A stretch of 19,567 nt of DNA from Dethiobacter sp. (GCA_018333395.1 JAGXSQ010000071.1:1-19567), one strand, 5' to 3'. Counted from the stretch's first letter, positions 7,436-16,604 are shown. Notes: generated from the sequence alone by a model not told the origin. A program made the numbers and translations.

Positions 7436-7844
7436 TTTCCCGCACCTCCATGGAAAGCACTTCGTGGGGACAGAAGCGAACGCAGGTCCCGCATTGGATG
7501 CAGATGACCGGCCGGCAGTCACGCTTATCAAAGTAGATAACCCGGACAACACATTTTTGGGCACAGTCGCCGCACCCGGCACATTTTTTGCGGCTAAATT
7601 TTACACCGCCCCCAGGGCGGGGAAGCAGCGCTTCCGTCGTGCAGGCCGCAGCACACGGCGCTTCCAGGCAACCGCGGCAGATATCAGCAGCAAGCTTAGA
7701 CTGCAGTCCGCCTCTGGTCCGGATCTGGATCGCGCTGTAACGAGGGCTGAAGCTTTTGTAGACCACGCGAGCACACGCCAGCATACACGAATAGCAACCG
7801 ATACAACGGTTCATCCCTTTAGCCTGCAGAATTTTACCTGACAC
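7428..7844 (-). CDS. Polyferredoxin subunit with four [4Fe-4S] clusters
   Basis: A 138-residue electron-transfer protein. Sixteen motif cysteines form four clusters: C14-C17-C20-C24, C56-C59-C64-C68 (CRGCLEAPCAAAC), C88-C91-C94-C98 and C115-C118-C121-C125. The layout resembles electron-transfer subunits paired with AOR, DmsB/HycB-type proteins, and the ferredoxin partner of WOR5-type oxidoreductases. The GTG start at 7844 has AGGAGG (7852-7857) seven bases upstream; this site contains the TAG stop of addA, so translation is probably coupled. The gene overlaps the AOR start by 8 bases, giving stoichiometric co-expression. No signal peptide or twin-arginine motif is visible, so the complex should be cytosolic. 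Confidence 0.92.
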   Translation of the reverse strand: MSGKILQAKGMNRCIGCYSCMLACARVVYKSFSPRYSAIQIRTRGGLQSKLAADICRGCLEAPCAAACTTEALLPRPGGGVKFSRKKCAGCGDCAQKCVVRVIYFDKRDCRPVICIQCGTCVRFCPHEVLSMEVRENA

Positions 7845-7855
7845 AGCAATTCCTC

Positions 7856-10800
7856 CTAAGCGTTTTCGGAGTCTGACACCACGTATCTCAAGTTGTCTAT
7901 AAAAAACAGCCCGCACTCCCTGACCGGCTCTCCGGTAATCTCCTGCCAGCGGCTGGCATACTCCCGCACCTGCGGGCTATAATAGCTTACCAGCTGTTTC
8001 AGGTGTTCCTCATCCCGGATCGTGTCCGTCTTGTAATCTGCCAGCACCCAACCAGACCGCTCTCGGAAGGCCAGGTCCACCGTGCCGGTAAGGTAGGTAT
8101 CTCCGACTCGCAGGCCAAAAGGTATCTCGGTATGCTTCGCGGTGGCCAGACGGACACGCTGCCAAAAAGGTGTGGCCATTACCTCGCGTAACACCTCATG
8201 CACTTCTTCACATACCGCCGTACCACGTTCGTGACCGCAGGCCAGGGAAGTAACCATCTCGTTTAGGTTAACGCTCTCCTCTTCACGAACCAGCATTTCC
8301 AGGGCCTTGTGGAGCATATTCCCCCAGGCTACCCCCCGCCCGGTGTATTGCCGGGCCGGGGCTTCCTGTTTTTTGCTTAGTTCCGTTACTGTGGTGCAGC
8401 GGTAAGTCGGCGCAGCTACTCTTGCTAGGGCCTCCTGGATAGCAGTGCGAGCCTGAACCAGCATCTCCGGCGTAACGGTCAGAGCGGTAGCTGTTTTGGG
8501 CGGGGGAGGGTTTTTCGGCCAGTGCAGCGCTGCCGCCTGTGCCATAAAAGACTCCAGTGGATGCCAGGGAGACTTCTCCGGCTTGGCCGGATAGGAGCTG
8601 ACCACCAAAATATCTTGAGCGCGGGTAGCCGCCACATACAGCAACCGTAGCTCCTCTGCCTGCTGATAGCGTTTTTCTTCGCTGGCATGAGCAGCCCAGC
8701 AGAGCGGTTGGGCCAAGATTTTGGTCGCTAGCTGCTCTTTTTTCACAGGCTTCCTGTACTGGATTTGCAGGTAGCCGTAGGGTTCCTCGCCGCTTCGAGT
8801 GACATGTAAAGAAGGTTCGTGGTCACTTTTTTTACCGGGATTGGCCAAGATGACAACTGGCGCCTCTAACCCCTTGGCCTTGTGCAGGTTCATCAGCCGC
8901 ACGCCCGGCACACGTCCGCCGTCTAAATCAAGTTCTTCTTCTAGGCTGTCAGACAGCAACTGCTCTAGGAAAGCAACGGCATCGGCTAGGCTCGCCAGCT
9001 TCTGGTTGCAAAGCAACTCCAGCGCCTGCACAACGTAGGCTGCGCGCCCCCTTCCCCTCGAGTCGGCCAGTGCCAGTGGCAGAAGGCCCAGATCTTCGCT
9101 AACTTTTTCCAGAGCGGCGCTGACGGGGAAGGTACGTGTCCAGGAATGGTAGATACGTATCTTGGCCAGGGCCTCTGTTAAAATAGCGGGGGCGGCATTG
9201 GGAAAAGAAGCCTGGAAAGAGAAAAGACCGCCGACCTGCCGGAAACGGTAAAGCTCCTCATCGCTGACACCAAAGAATGGTCCGCGCAAACTCGCCACCA
9301 AGGGCAGCGGATTATCCGGGTCAGCCAAAGCCTGTAAGAGGTACAGGAACTCCTGCAGCTCCGCCGAGCCGGCGATATCACCTCCGCCGGAGATGGTAAA
9401 AGGGATGCTGTATTCTTCCAAGGCCCGGGCATAAATAGCAAGCTGTTTTTTGTAACGTACCAGCACCATAAAATCGGCAGCTACAGCAGGAGTCGCTGCT
9501 TCAGGCTGCCTGCTTCCTTTGGCGCGGGAAATGGAGAGACCAGTATCAAGGCAATGGCGAATCCAGGAGGCTACCAACTGGGCATCCGCCTCCGCGATGG
9601 CCTCTTGGTTGTTCTGCGCTTCTACAGGAAGACGGTAGACACCGCCGGCCGTACCTGGAGCAGGAAAACGAACATCCTGCATCGGCGCAAAAGATGCCTG
9701 GTAAGGCTTCCGTTCCGCCGTCAGCAAGCTTTCAAAGGCAGTATTAGCAAACTGCACGATGGCAGGCAGGGAGCGGAAATTAGCGGTCAGGCGAAGCACG
9801 CGACCGCCGCTGCTTAGAATCAACTTCTGAACAAGGTCATAGGTGTCGATATCGGCTCGGCGGAAGCGATAGATAGACTGCTTCGGGTCACCGACAACAA
9901 AGAGTGACCCTGGGCGAGGCACAAGCTTGGTCCAGTCCTGGCCGCCTACATCGGCACCGGTTAGGTAAAGCATAATTTCCGCCTGCAGCGGGTCGGTATC
10001 CTGAAATTCATCCACCAGCAGGTGGGTATAGCGGCTCTGAAAATATTCCCGTACCTCTTGCTTATCGCGCAACAAGGCAGCAGCACGCATCAGGAGGTCC
10101 TGAAAGTTGAGTTTGTTCTCCCGGACACGGAGAGCCTCCAAGCTGCGCACGGCCGGCTGCAGGAATTCAAGCAGCGGCAGGTGGCGGTGCTCCCGCCATT
10201 GCCTGAGGAGAGGCCGAGCAACTTCGTTTTGGAAGCGGTTGAATTGGTCCTGCAGTTCCTTGGCGGAATCCTTGCAGGGCCAGCGCTTCTGGACAATCGC
10301 CAGTCCTTTGCTCAGCTGCTCCAGGAGACGAAGCAATGGCCGGTCATCGTCCAGATTTAAAAAACGACGCTGGCGCAGTGCCTGCAAGCAAAATTTCTGC
10401 AAACCGTCCCAACCTTTTTCTGGCTCTGCTGCAGGCAGGTACGGCTCTGTACGCTCCAGCAAGGCATAGAGCTTTCCCCTAGCTTCCGAAAGATCCGGGA
10501 GGGGCGCAGGTGAGGCCGAGAAAGTAACGTCCGGATAAAGAGCAAGTTCCCGGTAGGCGGCTTTTAGTTCCAGGGGGGAGATATCCAGCTCGTCCAGGCG
10601 TTTAAGCCGCTCGGGGCGCTGCAGGCGGATTTCCGTCAAATAGCTGGTAAACGCCCGCTCCAGGAGCACCTCTTCCTCCAGGCCTTCCACCTCCGTGAAG
10701 CTCGGAGCAAGACCGGCTTCCACAGGCCGCTCACGCAGCAGGCGCGCACAAAAAGCGTGGATTGTACCAAGAAAAATTTGATCCATGCCGGCCAGAGCCT

Positions 10801-11080
10801 CCGCCAAGCGCGTCTTGACGACCGGGGAAGCTTCTAAACAATACAACTCCTCCAGCTTATCCTGAAAGCGCTGCCGCAATTCGCCAGCCGCCTTGCGGGT
10901 AAAAGTCACCGCCGCCATATTTTCAGGCCGACTGCGGCCGGTGGCCACCAGAGCGACTAGGCGGGCAACAAGGCTGGCCGTTTTGCCGGAGCCAGCCCCG
11001 GCCTCGACCAGAAAAGTAGTATCAAGGTCGCTACGGATAGCGTCGCGGACCTGCTGATCGGACAAGGCTGACTTACTCAT
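7856..11080 (-). CDS. addA: AddA-type UvrD-like helicase-nuclease
   Basis: The 1074-residue large subunit of the AddAB double-strand-break resection enzyme, which unwinds and degrades DNA ends for RecA loading. The superfamily 1 helicase motifs are in order: Walker A EAGAGSGKT (about 27-35), Ia VTFTRKAAGELR, II LLVDEFQDTDPLQ, III VVGDPKQSIYRFRRAD, IV LTANFRSLPAIV, V MNLHKAKGLEAPVVI and VI RLLYVAATRAQDIL. The C-terminal RecB-like nuclease domain has GTVDLAF and VLADYKTDT, with conserved acidic and lysine residues. It is somewhat shorter than the ~1200 residues of Bacillus AddA. The ATG at 11080 overlaps the addB stop (ATGAGTAA), so translation is coupled. It is followed directly by the ferredoxin gene, an unusual neighbour. 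Confidence 0.95.
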   Translation of the reverse strand: MSKSALSDQQVRDAIRSDLDTTFLVEAGAGSGKTASLVARLVALVATGRSRPENMAAVTFTRKAAGELRQRFQDKLEELYCLEASPVVKTRLAEALAGMDQIFLGTIHAFCARLLRERPVEAGLAPSFTEVEGLEEEVLLERAFTSYLTEIRLQRPERLKRLDELDISPLELKAAYRELALYPDVTFSASPAPLPDLSEARGKLYALLERTEPYLPAAEPEKGWDGLQKFCLQALRQRRFLNLDDDRPLLRLLEQLSKGLAIVQKRWPCKDSAKELQDQFNRFQNEVARPLLRQWREHRHLPLLEFLQPAVRSLEALRVRENKLNFQDLLMRAAALLRDKQEVREYFQSRYTHLLVDEFQDTDPLQAEIMLYLTGADVGGQDWTKLVPRPGSLFVVGDPKQSIYRFRRADIDTYDLVQKLILSSGGRVLRLTANFRSLPAIVQFANTAFESLLTAERKPYQASFAPMQDVRFPAPGTAGGVYRLPVEAQNNQEAIAEADAQLVASWIRHCLDTGLSISRAKGSRQPEAATPAVAADFMVLVRYKKQLAIYARALEEYSIPFTISGGGDIAGSAELQEFLYLLQALADPDNPLPLVASLRGPFFGVSDEELYRFRQVGGLFSFQASFPNAAPAILTEALAKIRIYHSWTRTFPVSAALEKVSEDLGLLPLALADSRGRGRAAYVVQALELLCNQKLASLADAVAFLEQLLSDSLEEELDLDGGRVPGVRLMNLHKAKGLEAPVVILANPGKKSDHEPSLHVTRSGEEPYGYLQIQYRKPVKKEQLATKILAQPLCWAAHASEEKRYQQAEELRLLYVAATRAQDILVVSSYPAKPEKSPWHPLESFMAQAAALHWPKNPPPPKTATALTVTPEMLVQARTAIQEALARVAAPTYRCTTVTELSKKQEAPARQYTGRGVAWGNMLHKALEMLVREEESVNLNEMVTSLACGHERGTAVCEEVHEVLREVMATPFWQRVRLATAKHTEIPFGLRVGDTYLTGTVDLAFRERSGWVLADYKTDTIRDEEHLKQLVSYYSPQVREYASRWQEITGEPVRECGLFFIDNLRYVVSDSENA

Positions 11081-14000
11081 ATTCCTGCAGCTCCTTCCAA
11101 GGCGCCAATTCCGGAAGATCCAGGCACTTTTTTATCTTTTCTCCCATGGACGGCGCACGGCAAATACTCTTATACTCGCAATAAGTACAGCGATCCACAT
11201 CGTGAGAAGCACAAAAAATACCGCCTGCCAGCAAATCAAGGGCCTTCTCCACCGCTTCCAGGGCACGGCCGCGGCAGGTGCTGCTCCAGGAAAACCGCTG
11301 TCCTTCCCCTTTTTCCGTGGAGAAAAGGTAGCCGCCAGCCTGCACCTTGGCCTTTTTGTCCGCGCCGCTCCCATGCAGGACGGCTTCGGCAGCTAGGCTA
11401 TAAAGGACGTGCTGAAGCCGACGTCCCTGGGCCAGGCAGGCACGTTGGCTGTAGCCGTAGGCACTGCCAACTTTAAAGTCCCAGACCTCATAAACGTGTT
11501 CCCCGGCACGGTCGATGCGGTCGATGCGTCCGCGCAGAGCGATTTTTTTACCGCCCGGCAAAGAAATTTCCACCGGTTCAGTCAAGCCTATTCCCGCCGC
11601 CGCGATTTCGGCAGTAGTGCCACCAAAGGGGACCTCAAAGTAGGCAGGAAGAGAACCGTGTGCCTCTTCGACCCGCCAGAAAACATCCAGGCCGCGCAGC
11701 AGCTGCTCGCGCTCGTAAGCATAAATGAGCTCGCTTGGCGGCGGGATTTCATCTTTTTTGCGTTCCATCATTTCTCCGGCCAGCGCAAACAACAGCCCCT
11801 TGTCAGGTGGCGGTTTAACGCCAAGCGAATAGCAGGCCCGCAGGTATCGGTAGTAGATTTGGTGCAGCAAAGCCCCTCGGGAAAGGCTGTCAAGCCAGGT
11901 AGCCGGGTCATAAGAAAGCTCTGCCGGCGGACGCACACCGAGAACATGGGAAAGAAAATAAGCAAAGGGGCAATGCGCCAGCTTTTCCAGTTGTGTGGCG
12001 GAAAAGACGGGTATACGGTCTTGGCGCGGCTCTAAAGCTGTCTGCGCCACTGTTACTAGGCCGTCGTAAGCTGTAAGACGCGGCATAGAGCGGGCCGCAG
12101 CGGAGGCCAAGCCCTGGGCGAGTCGGGGGTAGCAGGCAGCGACGCTTTCTAGGTCGCCGCTAAAGGTTTTCCCCAGAACGCCTGACAGCCACCATTCATC
12201 AACAGATACGCTTTCGCCCAGCCCGTCCGGCAGGTAGGTAACGAGCGGCAGCTCGTCCAGCATCCGGCTGTAATCGGCAACTGGATCGGCAGTCTTCAGG
12301 CGGAAAGCCTGTAAAAGCAGTCCGGCCGGGTAACGGGGGCGAACAGCGGTCACGTCCTGGCAGGAAAAGCTCAAAGTAAGGCGGCCGCGACGTGAGGCCA
12401 GCAGGCTGGCCATGGCGTAGGTATTATCGGCAGCAGCATCCCGGCGCAGAGACAGGTGCCCACACAAACTGCGGCGCTCGTCATCAAGCAAGACCGGGTC
12501 CTGTAGGCCGCCTCCGGGGAAGAGGCACGCGGAAAGACCGACCACGAAAGTATAGGGGCGGTCATCAAAGCCCGCCTGCCGGTAATGGGTGACGTGCAGG
12601 TTACCAGGCTGCACGCCGGAGGCCCCGACAGTAACCCCGCACAGATGACGGCGCAGACGGGCCTCCGCTTCTCTCTGGAGAAGAGTGCCAGGGTAAGCTT
12701 TAGCCGCTTCCGTCAGCTCTTCCTTTATCGCCTCCAGCGCCTGGCGATCTACCTCACTGGTCCGCCAGGCAAAAGCACTTAGGGCAACTGCCAAGCCCTT
12801 CGCCAAAGCCGGAAAGGAGACACGCCCGTCCTCGCCAACCGGCGGCAGAGCGTCCAGAAGCATGGCCAACTTTGAGCGCAGGGCAAGTACCTGCACGTGC
12901 CTCTCTCGCAGCCCGGCGGCACGCCTTTCCTCTCCCGCTTTTTCCGCCTCCCCCGCTGCCGCAGCCAGGCGCAAGGCAAAAGCCTCCAGCATAGGCAGAT
13001 AGCGTTCGCGTCCCCAGCCAATCTGGACCTCGCGCAGCAAGCGTGCCGACAAGTCGGGCGACGGCAGGCAGAAGTCGCCACCGGTAATTATCCGGTAAAG
13101 GACAGCGGCAGCATAGTCCTCCTCCAGCCAGCGTAACAACTGTAGTGCCAAGCGGCCTGGCTGCGTATACGTCAGCGGCAGACCTTCGGCGAAAGTAGCA
13201 GCAAATCCCAGGCGCGCAACTAGGGCGTAGATCAAAGGAAGATAAGTTTCGGCAGCAGTATGCACCAGCACGACTCGATCCAGTGGGATGTTCTCTTTTT
13301 TCAGGCGGCGGAAAACTTCCCGAACTTCATTGGCCGGCCCGTAAGCGCGGAAAATTTCTGTTTCTGCAGCTTCGGCTGTTTCAGCTGGAGCATAAAGTAG
13401 TGAAAAGGGAGAAACCGGCGCGGCGGCTGACTCTGCCTGAAAACGGCAGCCAGCGGGACAGGCTAGGCCCAAGACCGGTTCGCCGGACAGGACAAAACGA
13501 CGGCCCACACTGAGCTTGGTCAGAAAACTATACGCCAAGGGAGCAAATTCCATTTCAGCGGGAATAAGGAAGAGGGACCGGTTAAAAGGCGACTGGCCGC
13601 GGCCGGCTACCTGCAAAGCGGTGCGGAAAACAACAGCCTGGTCAGCCAGTCCCCGCCGCCGCAAGTTTCCTTCATAGAGACAGAGCAACCGCTTGATTTC
13701 TTTCCCTTTTTGCCCGGAGACAAAAGCGCGCGGATCGATACCAAGAGCAGAGATGCCAGCCAGGCGTAGCTCCTGCACTGTGCCTTGCAAAATCCGGGCC
13801 AGTTCACCCTGCTCTTGCAGGGCAGCAAAATAAACAAGTTCGCCGCCGTCAGCCATGGCCTGAAGAGCCTCTTCAACCAGACCCAGCGTTCCCCCAGGAG
13901 AAAGGACGCTAACCTCCTGCCGGAAAAGTTCGGCTGCAGCAACATCCCGCGCCAGATCATACGCCGTGACTGGTCGCACGTTTAGCCAGGGCTGGCCGGC

Positions 14001-14117
14001 AGTGCTAAGAGACTCCAGCAGTTGATAGCCGGCAACAAGGGAGGGTACGACCAGGATTTTTTCCTGGAACAGCCTAGCACGACAGACATCCGCCAAGACA
14101 GAAAGCCGGGCGTTCAC
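11073..14117 (-). CDS. addB: AddB-type PD-(D/E)XK nuclease subunit
   Basis: A 1014-residue second subunit of AddAB. The C-terminal RecB-family nuclease contains LRGRIDRIDR and VWDFKVGS (catalytic Asp and Lys), followed by QHVLYSLAAEA. The AddB-specific [4Fe-4S] staple is complete: Cys716 (LAHCPFAYFL) and Cys977, Cys980, Cys986 (CTYCEYKSIC). The N-terminal half has a degenerate helicase fold; I see no GxxGxGKS/T Walker A motif near the start, where the sequence reads KILVVPSLVAGYQLLE, so it is closer to RexB or ATP-binding-deficient AddB forms. The start is GTG at 14117 with GGGG about eight bases upstream. It lies 65 bp downstream of queA. Together with addA it gives both strand-specific nucleases. 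Confidence 0.93.
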   Translation of the reverse strand: MNARLSVLADVCRARLFQEKILVVPSLVAGYQLLESLSTAGQPWLNVRPVTAYDLARDVAAAELFRQEVSVLSPGGTLGLVEEALQAMADGGELVYFAALQEQGELARILQGTVQELRLAGISALGIDPRAFVSGQKGKEIKRLLCLYEGNLRRRGLADQAVVFRTALQVAGRGQSPFNRSLFLIPAEMEFAPLAYSFLTKLSVGRRFVLSGEPVLGLACPAGCRFQAESAAAPVSPFSLLYAPAETAEAAETEIFRAYGPANEVREVFRRLKKENIPLDRVVLVHTAAETYLPLIYALVARLGFAATFAEGLPLTYTQPGRLALQLLRWLEEDYAAAVLYRIITGGDFCLPSPDLSARLLREVQIGWGRERYLPMLEAFALRLAAAAGEAEKAGEERRAAGLRERHVQVLALRSKLAMLLDALPPVGEDGRVSFPALAKGLAVALSAFAWRTSEVDRQALEAIKEELTEAAKAYPGTLLQREAEARLRRHLCGVTVGASGVQPGNLHVTHYRQAGFDDRPYTFVVGLSACLFPGGGLQDPVLLDDERRSLCGHLSLRRDAAADNTYAMASLLASRRGRLTLSFSCQDVTAVRPRYPAGLLLQAFRLKTADPVADYSRMLDELPLVTYLPDGLGESVSVDEWWLSGVLGKTFSGDLESVAACYPRLAQGLASAAARSMPRLTAYDGLVTVAQTALEPRQDRIPVFSATQLEKLAHCPFAYFLSHVLGVRPPAELSYDPATWLDSLSRGALLHQIYYRYLRACYSLGVKPPPDKGLLFALAGEMMERKKDEIPPPSELIYAYEREQLLRGLDVFWRVEEAHGSLPAYFEVPFGGTTAEIAAAGIGLTEPVEISLPGGKKIALRGRIDRIDRAGEHVYEVWDFKVGSAYGYSQRACLAQGRRLQHVLYSLAAEAVLHGSGADKKAKVQAGGYLFSTEKGEGQRFSWSSTCRGRALEAVEKALDLLAGGIFCASHDVDRCTYCEYKSICRAPSMGEKIKKCLDLPELAPWKELQEYE

Positions 14118-14182
14118 GGCATTACCCCTTTCTCTAGAGACTCTGTGCTTCGCTAAAAAAAAGGAAGAAAGAGCTGGTTCTT

Positions 14183-15205
14183 TTAGATGATAACCGTGGC
14201 ATCACCAAAGCTCAGAAAGCGGAATTCTTCCCTTACCGCATAAGCGTAAGCCTGCATGACCAAATCGCGGGAGGCAAAGGCTGAAATCAGCACCAAGTGC
14301 GAAGAACGGGGAAGGTGCAAGTTGGTAATAATCCGATCCACCACTTTGAACTCGTATCCTGGCGTAATATACAGGTTTGTCCACCCGGAGCTTGGCCCGA
14401 ATTCTCCCGTCATGGCAGCGCTCTCCAGAGCACGCACAGCATCTGTGCCACAGGCCACCACCTTGTTACCCTGCTTTTTAGCCTGCTGGACAGCGGCCAC
14501 CGTTTCTGCAGGCAGGTGGTAAAACTCCGGCGCTAAATCGTGTTCAGCCACGTACTCCGTTTTAATTGGCCGGAAGCTGCCCACGCCCATATGCAGAGTA
14601 AAGTTGACCACCAGCACTCCTTTATCCCTGACCGCCTGCAGCAAATTTGGCGTAAAATGAAGTGCCGCAGTTGGAGCTGCCGTTGAACCATGCTCCCTGG
14701 CCAAGATAGTCTGGTAGCGGTCCGGGTTAACCAAAGGCTCTTTAATGTACGGCGGTAAAGGCGTCTCGCCCCACTTTTCCATGGCCGTCATCGCCGCCTC
14801 CGGCGATGGAAAACGCACAACAAAGGTGCCGCGCGCCGTTTTTTCCAGAACCTGTACCTGTAACCCGTCCCCCAGCAGCACGACCCCTCCCTGCGGGTAT
14901 GGTTTTAAAAGTGCCTCCCACTGTCCGGCTCCCAGGGGGTGTAAAAGAAAAATTTCTACTTTGCCACCGGTTGGTTTCCTGCCCAAAAGCCTTGCCTTCA
15001 TCACTCTGGTATCGTTAATGACCAAGACATCCCCGCCATCCAACCAGTTTAACACCGCGCTGAAAACAGTTTCACTCACCTGCCGGCTGTCGCGGTTCAT
15101 GACCAGCAGACGCGAGCTATCACGTGGCTCTACAGGTTGCTGAGCAATCAGCTCCCAGGGAAGATGATAATTAAATAGTTCTGTTTTCAGCCCCGTCTCT
15201 GGCAA
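14183..15205 (-). CDS. queA: S-adenosylmethionine:tRNA ribosyltransferase-isomerase QueA
   Basis: Makes epoxyqueuosine in the tRNA wobble position by transferring and isomerising the ribosyl group of SAM onto preQ1-modified tRNA. Family motifs: FNYHLPWELIAQQPVEPRDS, VLVINDTRVMKARLLG, GGKVEIFLLHPL, GSTAAPTAALHFT, LHMGVGSFRPI and TNLHLPRSSHL. The open frame reaches a TTG at 15274, but the first ~23 residues of that form do not look like QueA. The TTG at 15205 follows GAGGCGG at a good distance and gives about 340 residues, the usual family size. The start choice is moderately certain and the product very certain. The usual partner tgt is not in the window. Confidence 0.95.
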   Translation of the reverse strand: MPETGLKTELFNYHLPWELIAQQPVEPRDSSRLLVMNRDSRQVSETVFSAVLNWLDGGDVLVINDTRVMKARLLGRKPTGGKVEIFLLHPLGAGQWEALLKPYPQGGVVLLGDGLQVQVLEKTARGTFVVRFPSPEAAMTAMEKWGETPLPPYIKEPLVNPDRYQTILAREHGSTAAPTAALHFTPNLLQAVRDKGVLVVNFTLHMGVGSFRPIKTEYVAEHDLAPEFYHLPAETVAAVQQAKKQGNKVVACGTDAVRALESAAMTGEFGPSSGWTNLYITPGYEFKVVDRIITNLHLPRSSHLVLISAFASRDLVMQAYAYAVREEFRFLSFGDATVII

Positions 15206-15349
15206 CCGTTCCGCCTCTTTCCCTTTGTTGTTAGCAGCAAAACAGCGACTCAAGCGCCCACCGCTTTTTACCAATCATTATCATAGCATATTTTTCAGGG
15301 TATAATCCACTGTTATTCCGGGAACACAAGATTACGCCAAAGTCTTTAA

Positions 15350-15496
15350 AAGCTGCCATGTCTCTCTGAAAGCACCACCCATGAGAAAGCACGAGTGAAA
15401 CAGTTAATTGCCGACATCCAGCGGGCGTTGCAGGAAAATACGCTTGCCGAGCGAATTCAAAACATGAAAAGCGACTTGCAGCAAGTCTCTCCATGA
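15350..15496 (+). pseudogene. Short unassigned open frame, possible gene tail
   Basis: The 400-bp gap between queA and the dnaJ-like gene holds one plus-strand frame of 48 codons ending at TGA 15494-15496. Its last part is a convincing amphipathic helix (VKQLIADIQRALQENTLAE, then RIQNMKSDLQQ). There is no ribosome binding site or ATG start in frame; a GTG occurs at 15395. It could be the C-terminal tail of a lost gene or chance. I recognise no family. Confidence 0.22.
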
Positions 15497-15525
15497 TTCG
15501 GTAGCCTCGGCATAGCCGGACAGTC

Positions 15526-15550
15526 TGCCGAAAAGAGTGAACCTTCGGCA
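15526..15550. repeat. Inverted repeat upstream of the dnaJ-like gene
   Basis: TGCCGAA (15526-15532) and TTCGGCA (15544-15550) are perfect complements separated by 11 bases. No T-run follows, so it is not an intrinsic terminator. It is not the CIRCE element of HrcA-controlled chaperone genes, which has TTAGCACTC-N9-GAGTGCTAA. It may be a regulator site for the chaperone gene about 65 bp downstream. Confidence 0.4.
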
Positions 15551-15560
15551 CACCCTAGTG

Positions 15561-15589
15561 TTGAAGACATAATCAGAGTTTGAATAAAA
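15561..15589 (+). promoter_or_regulatory. Possible promoter of the dnaJ-like gene
   Basis: TTGAAG at 15561-15566 and ATAAAA at 15584-15589 are spaced 17 bases. The -10 box is a weak match, though the region is AT-rich and correctly placed about 30 bases before the gene. It is the best candidate here but not strong. Confidence 0.3.
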
Positions 15590-15617
15590 AATAAACTGTA
15601 GAAACGGTGTGATGCGG

Positions 15618-16604
15618 ATGGGTGCAAAATTTCAGGACTACTACGAGATTCTAGGCATCAAGCGGGATGCCACAGAGAAAGAAGTTAAATCCGCTTATCG
15701 CAAGCTAGCCCGCAAGTGGCATCCAGACCTGCATCCAGATGAGAAAAAAGCAACAGCGGAAGAAAAAATAAAAAAGATCAATGAAGCCTATGAAGCGCTA
15801 AGCGACCCGGAAAAAAGAAAAAAATACGACCGTCTGGGCGCCAACTGGCAGGCCGGGCAAGAATTTCCTCCCCACCCAGACATGGAAGGGATACGCTTCC
15901 ACACCTCTACAGGCGCGGAAAGCGGGTTCAGTGACTTTTTTGAAATGCTTTTTGGCGGCTCGCAGCGAGACTTTAGTAGTCGGCGGGAGACTTTCCGCAA
16001 ACCACCGCGCCGCGGCGAAGACGTAGAGGCAGAGCTGACGCTGACACTGGAAGAAGCTTACCACGGAACAGAAAAAACCTTACGACTCGACTTGCAGTCG
16101 CCCTGCCCGCAGTGTGGCGGCAGCGGCCTCCGGGGACAAGGCTTCTGTTCAACCTGCGGCGGCACAGGCCAGCAGAGTGTCCCCAAAACACTCACCGTCA
16201 AAGTCGCCCCAAACACCCGCGAGGGCAGTAGAATCCGCCTACGCAACCAAGGTAGCGCTGTCTCCGGTGGACAGCCCGGCGACCTTTACTTAAAGGTTCG
16301 CCTGCTCCCTCACGCACATTTTACCGTAAAAGGTGATGACCTTGAGGCCAAGCTTGTCCTTGCCCCCTGGCAGGCGGCGCTGGGAGCTAAAGTACACGTC
16401 CGGACCATGGATGGCGACGTCACTTTGACCGTCCCGCCGCAGTCCCCTACCGGGAAAAGGCTCCGCCTGCGTGGCAAAGGTCTGCCGAAAAAAGAGGGTG
16501 GCCGCGGTGACTTGTATCTGAAAACGGCGATTGACCTACCACCGCAGCTCACTGCCGAAGAAATCGAACTCTACCGGCAGTTATCACTAATTCGTCCAAA
16601 CTAG
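15618..16604 (+). CDS. DnaJ/CbpA-like co-chaperone with a single zinc module
   Basis: About 328 residues (331 from the GTG at 15609). The J domain spans roughly residues 8-75 of the longer form, with DYYEILGIKRDAT, the HPD tripeptide at 38-40 that stimulates DnaK, and INEAYEALSDPEKRKKYD. A short Gly/Phe-containing linker follows (FFEMLFGG). The zinc region has only two CXXCXGXG units (CPQCGGSG and CSTCGGTG; Cys166, 169, 180, 183 of the longer form) instead of four, so it can bind one zinc ion instead of two. The C-terminal substrate-binding domain includes GDLYLKVRLLPHAHF and GKRLRLRGKGLP. It is intermediate between DnaJ and zinc-free CbpA and probably an auxiliary co-chaperone. Start codons at 15609 (GTG), 15612 and 15618 (ATG) compete; no strong ribosome binding site decides. 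Confidence 0.92.
   Translation: MGAKFQDYYEILGIKRDATEKEVKSAYRKLARKWHPDLHPDEKKATAEEKIKKINEAYEALSDPEKRKKYDRLGANWQAGQEFPPHPDMEGIRFHTSTGAESGFSDFFEMLFGGSQRDFSSRRETFRKPPRRGEDVEAELTLTLEEAYHGTEKTLRLDLQSPCPQCGGSGLRGQGFCSTCGGTGQQSVPKTLTVKVAPNTREGSRIRLRNQGSAVSGGQPGDLYLKVRLLPHAHFTVKGDDLEAKLVLAPWQAALGAKVHVRTMDGDVTLTVPPQSPTGKRLRLRGKGLPKKEGGRGDLYLKTAIDLPPQLTAEEIELYRQLSLIRPN

Noticed and set aside
7311..7841. Long plus-strand open frame opposite the ferredoxin and AOR genes
   Set aside because: It is antisense to a gene with 16 motif cysteines and has no family features or ribosome binding site.
11409..12035. 208-codon plus-strand open frame inside addB
   Set aside because: It is a shadow of the GC-rich addB coding strand, with no start signal.
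15269..15283. Fur-like half site TGATAATGATTGGTA on the minus strand upstream of queA
   Set aside because: The left half is perfect but the right half matches poorly, and iron control of queA has no support here.
15526..15550. CIRCE heat-shock operator for the dnaJ-like gene
   Set aside because: The inverted repeat sequence and spacing do not match TTAGCACTC-N9-GAGTGCTAA.
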